Part shown: positions 11,422 to 23,100 of the stretch, in pieces | How the letters are laid out: every line of letters starts with the position of its first letter | Position numbering within the stretch: the first letter of the stretch is position 1 | NCBI RefSeq assembly: GCF_036669915.1 | Contig: NC_089321.1 | Coordinates: 5,108,415-5,172,414 of the forward strand | Length of the DNA stretch: 64,000 nucleotides | DNA from: Pocillopora verrucosa | Taxonomy: Eukaryota > Cnidaria > Anthozoa > Scleractinia > Pocilloporidae | Direction of reading: 5' to 3' | Notes under the pieces: generated by a model | Seen by the model: the letters and a program-made list of their open reading frames with translations, nothing else | The model's database searches: none | Told to the model about the DNA's origin: nothing | Made by a program: the position numbers and the translations under genes

Positions 11422-12679
11422 GAACAAGTGGATCCAATTTGGCAGCGCAAAAACATCTTAAGAGGATAGAGGACCTAGCCAGTGTCACCACAGGTAGCCC
11501 AAACATCGTACGCGATCTGCGTTTTCAGACATTTAAGACAATTTAAGACGATGCTCCGAAAGCTGCTCTGGATGCTACCTCAGGGTGTTAGAAGGGATAC
11601 ACATTAGTACCCTCGTCTTGCGCTGATTTCACGTCTCTGTGTTCATGAAGTCAGCTTAAAGCCAATAGTGGGACTAAGAACTTTCAGACGAAACCCCAGA
11701 AAGTTTAAGACCGCCTGGACGACTTAAAACCGAACCCAGGACCCACACGGGTATGTATACCAGAACACCAAGACAAATGTTGTGCCCATTCTAGCAGGTG
11801 CTCCTGGAACGAATGCATTAAATAAATAGCAGCCATCACATGAACTCATATTTGTTTAATAAAATACTTTCCAGCTCAGTTTATCTAGCAGTAGTGAGGT
11901 ATATACTTCAGACAAGTTAGCACGTTGCATATGAATGCATTGAATGTGTCCCAATCTATGCATACATGACTAGCACAAATTCACACACACTTGAAGTTCA
12001 CGAGAAGGGATTTCTCGACGAGGAACAGTACGAAATGTGTATTACTGTGCCTTGACCAGTCAGAACCAAGATATTTCCTTTCGAGCATACTAGGAGCCAA
12101 AGGAAGACGAGTAGAAAACGTTCAGGAGGAAAGATTTTCAAATGAGGGACAGTATGAAATGTGTATTATTGTGCCTCCACCAATCAGAACCAAGATATTT
12201 TCCTTTTATGCCTATCAGGAGCCAAAGCTAGACGAGAGTGATATTTCCCTCCAAAGGACCGAGTTCTCGTGTGTGGATCTACTGGTATGGAGATGTTCAC
12301 AAAGGAATACCAAAATAGAGCTCAAACTCGCAGAGAAACAAGACATAAAGAACCAAGGGGTAATGGAGCAATTAACTGTCCTCGAGGCATTAAACGCATT
12401 TCCCACACATAATATTCCTGCCGAGTGAATATCATGCCCTCTTATGTTGTAGCGATCAAGAGGAAATTTGCCCCTTGAACATCCAAACAAACAAAACAAA
12501 AAGACAATGAAAATTTCAATTTAACTTGCAAAGTCCATAAAGGACCTTTTATAGAACCCCAACATTTGCAAGTGCTGTTGCTAAATATTACGCAACAGCC
12601 CCTTTTTGTAACTAAAGGGGTCAAAAAGAAAAATGTTTTCCGTTTTGTAGCTAGCGTCCCAGAAAGAGAAATTGATTAG
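11422..12679. other. Intergenic with one local tandem duplication
   Basis: Nothing is recognised except a 124-bp tandem duplication (11996-12119 and 12120-12238) sharing GAAATGTGTATTA-TGTGCCT and CAGAACCAAGATATTT. A 145-codon open frame spans it. The frame starts at a non-ATG codon, and the duplication is not a multiple of three, so I do not call a gene. Confidence 0.55.
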
Positions 12680-12742
12680 TTCCTATGAGGAATCGAACCA
12701 CAAAACCTTCAGATTTTCCCCTACCACTGAGCCACATAGGAC
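12680..12742 (-). repeat. tRNA-like sequence (SINE head or tRNA pseudogene)
   Basis: On the minus strand a 7-bp acceptor-like stem (TCCTATG with CATAGGA) encloses A-box-like TGGCTCAGTGGTAGGGG and B-box-like GGTTCGATTCC. The anticodon arm pairs weakly (AAAA/TTTT) around an oversized loop and the T stem is imperfect. A functional tRNA is therefore unlikely; a tRNA-derived repeat or pseudogene fits better. Confidence 0.5.
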
Positions 12743-12989
12743 TTCGTTTAATAAGAGGTTATTACCAGATCCACACGCAACAAACGTCTTGCACATCACT
12801 AGGATCAGATCTATGTGCAGGTACATACAGTAGGAAAAGGAGAAAGATGGTGAAAGTGGTTCTTTCTTCCTCATGGAAGTTCATAACTGTTCCGTTGTCC
12901 CTCTTTCTTTAATTAACGACCCAGCGAAAAATTTAGTTTCTTTCTCATTCTAGGAGAACAATTTTATGGGCCGACTCTGCACCATTTGA

Positions 12990-13200
12990 CCCCCCAGGGT
13001 CTGAATGTTAGTTCTCCCCTCCAGCTGCGACACATTAACGTGTAAATTAGCGACGAGAATTTGGTGTTGGATCAAGATGACAATTTCTGCTTGATGGTTT
13101 TGAGTATTTTCACAACCTGTTTGCTGCTGAATTTATAGATATTTATAGATATTGAAAGGAGAAGCTAAATGTTAATCTATTCTAGGAATTAAAGGATTAA
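12990..13200. repeat. Dispersed ~200-bp repeat, family B
   Basis: Begins CCCCCAGGGTCTGAATGTTAG and ends GGAATTAAAGGATTAAC. A diverged relative lies at 21405-21605, sharing the TTAGTT, GAATTTGGT and GATATTGTA blocks and T/A-rich CCTTTAA-type ends. It is probably a MITE. Confidence 0.5.
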
Positions 13201-13387
13201 CTGCTCGCTGCAGCTTTTCCATTGGTTAATTTCCTCTTACGATTGCATTAACTTAATTCGTCCAATGATTTCTCTTACATCCTGTTGAGAACAATATAGC
13301 TAAAAAATGGAATATGGTGAGGGCCACAAAACTAGATTACTTCAATATTTCTTTTCTTTTTGAATTACTAGTGCTGTTCCACCGTCG

Positions 13388-16300
13388 CTAAGAGTTTATC
13401 GTGAGCTGCGCGAATCCAATCAACGTCCTATCATCGGGAGGTTCATGACTACTTGATTTCTGCAATTATTGGGAAAAAAGTAGTAAAACAAAACAAATAA
13501 ATTAAATGAAACACTACACACATCTACCCTAAAAAGGTTTCCTTATTGTGTAAAGGGGGTAAGTTTGAGATAAAAAAGCGTTCAAAAAGGTCGATGTGCA
13601 TACATAGCTACCACAACCACAATATGGAAATTTAGTGTTAACAACTGAGTTGAAGACGTAAATTGGCCACTGTAAAGGGTAAAAAAGCTAACGTTTCGAG
13701 CGTTAGCCTTCATCAGAGCGATTGATGAAGGGCTAACGACGAAGGGCTACCGCTCGAAACGTTAGCTTTTTTACCCTTTACGGTGGCCAATTTTACGTTT
13801 TCAACCCAGTTGTTAACACTAAATTTCCATATTGTGGTTGTGGTAGCTATGTATGCACATCGACCTTTTTGAACGCTTTTTTATCTCATTGTTTGCTTAT
13901 CCGTTACAGGTGTTGTTTCGTCGAAGCTCCGGTTTTTTTTTCCCGTTTTAACTAGCGTCTAATTTCTCCTTACAAAATCATCGCTAAAATCAAACATTAA
14001 GGTCATGAGAATAAACGAAATGATCACCAACATAAGAATTTCTAGAATCTCTCATATTTAATTCTATAACAAATGTACAGAAAACACAATGGAGAATGCG
14101 TTTACTGATTTAAGAGCGCAAAGGGCTAAAGAAATGTTTGTAACTTAAAACAAGCAAATATACTCACAAGTGGAAAAGTCATAGACTTGCTGCTTGGAGG
14201 ATCATCGATTGCTTTTCTTAGATTGGCAGCAACTGAAAATGAAACATTTGCATGCATATTGATAATAAAATAAACTTAACTGCCAGCAACAAACAGTTAA
14301 TAGGGTAAAAATGCAATTAAACTTCGAACCAGTAGGAACATAACAATTTAACTAAGAAATCTGGACTGTTAAAAAAGAGCCCTGTAAGACACTAGAATGC
14401 AGGAATATATCAACAAATTGTACGACTCCGATTGCCATAAACAACTGTTCCATTGCAACTATGCCCCCCTATCCCCCCTCCCCCATTTTTTTCCCAAATG
14501 GAGCGCCCAATCTGAAAAGCATCAATAAGGACGTGAACAAAAGCTGGAGTTGCCGCAGTAACAACAATATAAACAGTTACTAATGAAAATTTATTGGATT
14601 GGATTAAATTGAATTACGAATTCAATTAAACTTCCTTACCAACAACTAAATCTTGCCCACTTATCAAACCTGCTGAAACCAACTCCTGTGCCACACCCTC
14701 AGCAGTATCTGCGGTGGCACCAGATCAGAATGGGTGAAACGAAAACAAAAAAAAGAAAAAAACCAGTTATCGCCAGAGTTCCAAAAACCACTGAGCGTGA
14801 CAGTGAAATCACGTCAATACTTGTAATGTTAACGATCACGATGGTGATTATGATATTAATGAAAATAATAATTATAAATAAATATATGAACTACCAAAGA
14901 AATGTAATGCAATATTACTACATAGCTCACTGAGATTGTTGATCTGTTCGCAAGGGTAACAGTATGTATAGCAAACCAAGAGGGGAAATAAGCCAGAAAT
15001 TATTAAAAATATCAAAAGATAATGAAGTGTAACAGTTCTTGGCTGGAAACGTTTTCTGCAAATCAGATGGTCAATTAAACTAAACAAAAACAAAAAGCTG
15101 TGCGAGGTAAACAACTCAGGGGAAAAAAACAACAGGTTAAAATGAATTATTATCCATAAGAAGAACTGGAAATCAAGATATTTTGAAAAAGAGGCAAAAT
15201 ATCTCACTAACCTTTACCAGGAGTAAAGTCGAATCTGATATCATTCAGTTCTTTCTTTGCATTTCTGTTGAGGGAAAAAAAAGGAGTTTGAGGGGAAAGC
15301 TATGAATTCGATATATATCCACTTATATCCACGCTGTAACTGAAATACGGTCAAAGTAGGCGCGCTAATTATGAAGGCCTTTATCCTGAAAAGATTGACG
15401 GATGATGGAAACTATTACCAGTTATGCACATGAAAGAAAAAAATTTAGATACAGTCACATGTAGTAATATCAGTCCACCACAAGGTCGACCCCATCATTA
15501 CGTCAGGTTCTCCTTGATAGCTACCCCCTTTTAAGAGGCAATGCGTTAGAAGAGTGTCTTACCCCACAACAGAACACCATGACACGGCCAGGGCTTGGGC
15601 CCAGACCTCCCGATCAGGAGTCCAGCGCATTCGCTCACTGCTGACATAACGGCACACTTTTCATGATAATCATTTCACAAACGCTCCTATCACTAGAAAA
15701 ACATGAACAACTCACCTTAATCTAAGAGTAAGATCCAAGTTGATTTGTGCCGCTGAAAAGTGAAAATATTAATTAACATCAGGGTGAACACCAAAAAATT
15801 GTTACCTGCGGGATCAAGAGCACTGTTTCGCAAGTTTTCTGCAGCGTTAGGAAGGAACCTAAGGAGAGGAGCGCCTTTCAAATGATTGTCTTAAAATAGT
15901 GTCAGAGTACTCGCCGAAGCTGATCAGAACAAACATGAAAAAGAAAGTCAAAATTAAAAGCAGCCAACGAGAACTTAAATGGTATATTTCTTTACGAGAA
16001 CAACCGATGCAAGCGCGGGAAAACGAAGTAGGCTTCCGAACTGATGACAGGATAGCAAGAGTTTTCAACTTCAGTCAATGAGAGCAGAGGCTATTATCTG
16101 AAAAAAAGAAAATCAAAACAAAACACACTAAGACGCGGATTACGTTCAACACTCGTTTGAAAATTTCTCTTCCCAGCGCTTCCTGAAGTATAGTATCCTA
16201 ACCAAGGCTCGAAGTGTTCTTGTGTGACGGAGAGTTAACTGAATTCTCGCGACATCGTTTGTCAAGAACATACCTAACAGTATGAGCTGAAAAAATTGGT

Positions 16301-17151
16301 GCGATGAAGCTGGGTGAGAAGGCAGATAAAAATAGAAGGTAAATCCATCCCGATAACCGTGCTGACACAAAATGATCGGTACAGTCATGAAGCAAAATCT
16401 TCGCTTAAAAACAAAAGGATCCTTGTTTTATTGTGCACCGTACAGACCAAATCTTGAACGGCTTGAAAACGACCTCTGCACTTCAAACGCGTCATTTGAG
16501 TAACCAAAAATAGTGGTTAATGTTCTCGGATACTTTAACTGGCTCCCTTCGCCACTTGCACGGTTAGCACGCAGATGAGTTTACGATACAAAAAAAATCT
16601 GACGTCTGATTAGAAATAACGTTTTGACTTACGAGGTTTAGGCGATGTCGGTGTGGACGGTTGAATGTTGACTTTTGGTCCTTCGGATTTTGGTGCACCT
16701 TCCTGAAAGAAGAAAAAGACAGTTTTTCATATTTGAACCCTTTAACCCCCAAGAGCGACCAACATCTCATTTCTCCTTACAACATCATCCCTGAACCAAA
16801 CACTAAGGTCATGAGAATAGAGGAGATGATCCCAAAGCAAAGAAGCTTTTGATTGTCGAAAAATTCTCCTTACCAGAACCCTTGGAAATGTTTAGAGAGT
16901 AGTATGGAGAATATGCATACTGATGTTTGGGAGTAAAAGGTTAATCAACATTGAAAATGTGTAACCCAAGTATACTGATGTTAGTCTTTAAAGTAGTCCT
17001 AGTTATTGTTCTCATGGTACGGTAATAAAGAATAATGGGGTGATATCGTTTGTCTCTCATTGCAACGTCTCGACTGCATATTGCTAGTCCTCTTCAGGAG
17101 ACTAATTAAGTTTACGGTTATGAAACATTGTGCGCCACTGTCATTGATTGA

Positions 17152-17182
<31 letters not shown>

Positions 17183-20100
17183 TTGTTTCCTTGGCGTGTG
17201 TCCTTGGTGCACAAATGAAAGAAACGTGCCACTCTAAGCTGTTGAAACAAAAAACACATGGCAGCAGAACGTAAAGTTTGGGCAGTTGATCTAATCGCCT
17301 GGAGAAGTCTGCAGTCTTAATGTCGCTGGTAGTGATTACAACGTGAGACAGATAATTAGTTGTAATTGTACACTACGATGAAGAGCTATAGTTACCACGT
17401 CACTTTACCAGCGGTTTTATAACACTTCTGGATTATGAGTCAATTGTGTTGAAACGAAAGTCTACTTTCTTGAGGGAAACTTTGCGGAAAGATGGGGTGT
17501 ATCCTGTGATGCGAGGACTAAAATCTCAAAATATGAGATAATACTCCTTGGGTTGAAGGACTACCTTTTATGTCAAGTTTTTTCCGAACTATTAATACAC
17601 CTGGGTAGAAAAAAGTACTTTCAAAATTAGTGTCTTGCCCAAGAAAATAATACACACAACCCGTCCAAGGTTCTAAGCTGAATCGTCCGATCCAGAGTCC
17701 ACTGCGCCAACAGTAAGGCTTCCTTATCATCCTCAAAGTACTACTACTACGGTACAATTTTCCGAACCAAATTTTTTACCTATCAATCATTTATTATTTT
17801 ACCTTGACATTATCTGCTTTTGCTGATTTTTCATCGTCACCCTCACCGTCGCTGTCACCGTCGTTTTTCGCCTCGTCATCAGACCACTCCCAGCTGCCAT
17901 CGGCAGCTCGGTGAAGTCGTCCACTAGAGCCTGGGACTCGCTTTACCTTAAAACGAAGATAAGTGAACACAATAAAATGCATTTGTGATAAGTCTAAATA
18001 ACGATTGTACAGCAACGAAATGATCAGGGAAATCGAATACCAAAAAAAAAAACATTTGACCACGATATCATTACGGATCAAGTCTATTAGACACTTTAAC
18101 TCCCCAAAGGAATAAAAATGTAACTTCCCCCCTGAATTTCAACTTATTATCCGGCACAAATGTATTAAGAATACACAGACGTATCGGTTGAGGGTACTTC
18201 TCTTGATCAAACACCTAATTCTCTTGGCTCTCTAACAAGGAAATGATAACAGCTTGATGGGATAATTGCGATGCGCATCTTGGGACTTAGGGGGTTATAT
18301 AATCCTACATACCTTTTGAGATCTTTCACCGAGAGAAGGCATTAGCGGGACCAACGTCTCCACCAGAAAATCCTTTTCCTGCAAGAACACAAGATGAAGA
18401 TAATTTCAACAATCAAATCTTCTTCTCACCACTCAAACAAAAAAATAAGAAATAGAAGCGGCAGAGCCTTAGCAAAATATGTTGTTTTTCACTGAATACA
18501 AACTACATCAGGTTTTCCAGCTCCCTGATGTAAGTAAATTTTATTAACGATGAACAGCATGGTAAATGCTTACTTAGAGTTGAACTTGTAACTGATGCTA
18601 AAATATTTGTACAGCAACCTGTGAAGGTAACCCTAGCTATGTAGGGTACCATAATGTAACAAGTAGATTCCATGCTGCTGCGAGTCTGTTGAATAATAAA
18701 TTTTAGATAACGTCAAAATGTGGTAAGAACAAAAAAAGTGGTAGTCGAGTGTGTAACTGATGTTATTAGACGCAATTTGAGGCCTCTGTGATTTATTAGG
18801 CAGTTTTCGATCCTCGTTTGTTTCTGAGTCACGTGTCCAGACTCCAGTGGTCACGTGCGCTGTTTGCCGTTCACGTTTGAACTTCGGGCAAGGCAGTTTC
18901 AGGTAATTTAACCCCCTCCACGCTTTTTTTTGTTCCTGTTCGAAAGTTCCCACGTATGTCCTACAAATATACGTGAAGTGAAGTCTTGAAACCAATCTTT
19001 AAGCCACGTTTTGTGTTTGAAATGAAGGACCCCTGTCTTTTGTATAATTCAAGAGGGCGGCGCACGTGTTGACTTTTTTTTCAGGTGAAAGCCGACGTCG
19101 ATCTAAAAAGCTGAAAGCCTCGACACTTCTAACTTCTTACCACAAACTGCTGACCGCGGTTTGACGTTAGCGATGAGCACACCAAACGTGGATTAAAACT
19201 CTTATTGTTGAACAAACCCACGACAACATGGAATCTATTTGTTTTACATGATAAAGAAGAAAAATTACTACTGGCGACGTCACTTATGCGTCTGTCTTCC
19301 ATTAAACTGTAGGCAAGAACTCATCAGGGGATGAGCTATGCAGCTCTCTATTGCGTTAAAAACTTAAACCAAAGAGAGATCTAGATTTAAGGTCTGAGAA
19401 CGGTAGACCACCATTTCCAATAGCAAACGAGATTTTTGCATGCCTGTACTCTTAAGCTCAGGAAGACAATCGGTTGACCCATAATGTAATTCACACACGT
19501 ACCCGGGCTTTCTTGAAAAAATGATGTTTTAGAAGTTCAGAAGCGTCTGGTCTTAAGAAAATAAAACACACAATAAATGTCAGCGCATTATCATTTTGAG
19601 TGGAAGGAGGGAGGGGGAGGGGGACAAAATTTGAAACGGTCAGGGGTACACTACGGTGGCAGACACATATTTTGCTGAAAAAATGAAGATAGTGATCTTT
19701 TAAGCTTTAGCGAAAGTGACAGAGATGATACATAAATTTCTATACCACACACGTTACCCATGCATAATGATACCTTACCTTTGAGCGGGATCCTTTACCA
19801 AACAGCTGCTTATCATTTTTCTAAAAATTTTGGTATACTTTTTGTAGTTATCCTTGTTGCCTTCGTTCTGTGCCACAGTGTCAATAGAGGGTGGGTCATT
19901 TTGTAACGTCAACATCAGGACCTAACGAGGATTGAAATGTGGTACTCAGACATGGAATAATTTCTTACGCACTTACCGGCTATATATGTTTACTGAAATG
20001 TGGCTGAAAATTTGAAACATGGCTTGCTCACAGGACTTTCCACGAGACTGAGCTTTCAAATAACCTAACAGATTTTTTATAATTTAAGCAACTAAAATCA

Positions 20101-23100
20101 ACATGTTAACCTTTTAACCCCCTGGAGTAACCACTATCAGATTTATCTTTACAATATCAACCATGAATCAAACATTAGGGTCATGAGAATAAGAAAAATT
20201 ATTTCATGGTCAAGCTCTTGATCATTAAGCAAACTCCGCCTATAAGTGCCATAGAAAATGTACAGAGAGCAGTACATGTGAAGGGTTTCACATGGATTGG
20301 AATAAATGCATAATGCACTACAACACTCTAACATACAGAGCACACATATGTGGGAACAAGCTGCATACTTGACTGTCTAATCAAAGGGAGAAACTTATAT
20401 AAAGTAAAGTGGTGTGCTGCTCAGCAGCCTTGTACATCATCAATAGTGCCAGACAACAGAATATCAAGTGAAGCAGTGCATCACAATTTGTACCCAAATT
20501 TTCCCTGCCCATTATTTACATGTAAAGTCTGTATTAAAGTCCTTCATCCTGAATCATCCCCCTTATTGTTTTGTTTTGTTTTGTGTTTTCAGGTCTAGCC
20601 TCCACCTTTGGAGTTTGCTGGACTACAGTGACAAGCTGTAGATTGCTGCAATGTTTTATCTTATAAAACAGAAATCCTGTCCAATACATAGTTATGATGA
20701 CAGAAAATATCGCAACATGGCACTGTTTTCTTTGCCCAAGTTTAAAATAATTTTCTCCACTTTTCCTTTTTTAGGAGTTGCAGTGCACAACACTTCTTTT
20801 ACTTTTTGACATACAACTTATCAATATAGTTCTTTGACTCCCTAATTTTGGGGAAGTTTGTTTGAATCCAAACAGAAGTAATAATCCACTGATCAATGTA
20901 TGTACATGTAGATGTTCAGTGAAGGCACATTTTTGCTGCAATTTTTCGACATGTTCTCACAATCCTACCTTCATGGCTGGAAACTTTGCATATGGAGCAA
21001 TTCCAGTGGCCAACTCAATGGCTGTAATACCAAAACTCCAGATATCGGCTTTGTGGTTATAACCATGAACCTGACAATGTAAATGTATGGTGAATGCACA
21101 AACTGCATCATTATCATTTCACAGTTAACATGGTCCCTCACCCTTGTGTTCTTAAAGGTTAGTGGAACAGAAAGCTGACAACGTACATCCCTGTACTCTG
21201 GCACTTTACACACAGATCAATTTAAAAGTTAGTTGGAACAATATACTGTAACTAATTCTGTGCAGTTTTTGAAACAGCATACAGTGCTTTACATGTAACA
21301 TTCAGACAAGCTTTGTGGCTCAAATTTCCCTCTCTTTTAAACTATTTCGAACTGGTGTAGAGCAGATAACATTTTCCTTTCTTTCAGATCATGAGAAGGC
21401 TCTCAATCCTTTAATCCCCAGATCAAATTTGTAATTCCCCTTACTGTCAACCATACAATTATCATGATGTTAGTTCAGAGAATTTAGTTTTGGATCCACT
21501 AATTATCCCCAAATTGATATTTTCCTTTGATCTCATCACTTATCTGGTTGATATTGTATTGATATTGTAAGGAGAAATTCTGCCTTGGTCACTTGGTTAA
21601 AAGCAAAGATGAGCAAACATGAGGATGAGCATGAAATTGGCTAACAAAATTGGAAACAGCTCCGCAGGAATTCTTGTATCTGCCTATTAAGTGCAGGTAA
21701 CATGGGCATGTAACCAACTATCCTCATATTTCAAGGTATGATTTTACAAGTGGGCCAAACAAAACGTACACACACCCCACACTTAACAAACTAAATACAG
21801 TTTGCATGCTGTATTTACTTGATTAAATTCTCAACTTTAAATAAGTGTCTACCTTGAAGGTGGGAAAAGTTATTTAGCATCCACCTTAAATAAGCATCCA
21901 TAAATTTAATATGGGCCCATGGTGCTGAATTGAATAAATACATCAACATACAAACTGCAAAACATGAACTTCAAGGAGCCTTAGACTCCTCTTTATAGTA
22001 TTAATAAGTATCCCAGAAACAAAGTTACCATGATCATACCTGTTCCATGACTTCTGGCGCCATCCAGCATGGTGTGCCAACAAACGTCTTCCTGACCTTG
22101 GGTCTTGACCTATCCCCATAATCACTTATAACTGAACTGACACCAAAGTCTACAAAACAAAATCACATTTGTTTGTGTGATACTATAGACTCTCATGTTA
22201 TGTGAATGGGGCCAGGATGGCAGGAAACCCTTGTAAGGAGGGACCTTTAGACACTGAGCAGTATATTTAAGACAATAAAACACTGATGGAGAAGACTATT
22301 TGGAGATGAACACCACATACTGTTTGCCATGTTAAATACATGACTTCTGTTCATAGAGGCACTTGCAAGGAAGGCCACAAAAAATACAAAAGATGAGGAT
22401 AACAGGCTTTTCTTAATCAGAAATATAACTCTACACAGGAACAGATATTAAATAGTCTCTCAATTCATTTACCAGCCAGTTGAACTGTGCCATCAGTAGC
22501 CAGCAAAATGTTACCAGCCTTTACGTCCCTGCAATTGATGGATAAGGAAGATTAAGGTAATCAATAAAATCTTATGTGATACCCTCTTATGGATGTTTGT
22601 AATGGGTAGGCGATGATTTAACCCTTTAAACCCAATGAGTGACTAGCATCTAATTTCTCCTTACAATATCACCCCTGAATCAAACATGAAAGTCATGAGA
22701 ATGAAGGAGATGATCACCAACTAAAGCAGCTCTTGATTGTTAAACAAATTCTCCTTGTCAGCCTCTTTAGAAATGTATGGAGAACAGTATGGAGAATCTG
22801 CATACTGATGTTAGGATGTAAAGGGTTAACTTAAAATTACTCAATCTAATTTAATTTGGCTGATACAGGTGTCAAGGAAAACCTAAAACGACAATCCAAG
22901 AATCTAATGCAATGGAAAATGTGAGACCATGTCAAAATGATTTTATATTTGGGTCTAATTAGTCAACAGAGCGGCAAGACCTTTTAGCAACAAAAAAAGA
23001 TTACAGTATGTTGAACTGAAACCTAAAAGACCCTAGCTACTTCCAACATTCTATTGAAATTATTTGTTGATCAATAAAAGCCGGCTTGACAATTACACAG

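Noticed and set aside
11991..12428. 145-codon plus-strand open frame
   Set aside because: Starts at a non-ATG codon and crosses a 124-bp tandem duplication that would shift frame between copies. No homology recognised.
12680..12742. Functional tRNA gene on the minus strand
   Set aside because: Good acceptor stem and boxes, but the anticodon loop is oversized and the D and T stems are imperfect. Kept only as a tRNA-like repeat.
18633..18995. 120-codon minus frame within OXSR1
   Set aside because: Lies wholly in an intron between well-supported exons and has no domain. Treated as chance.
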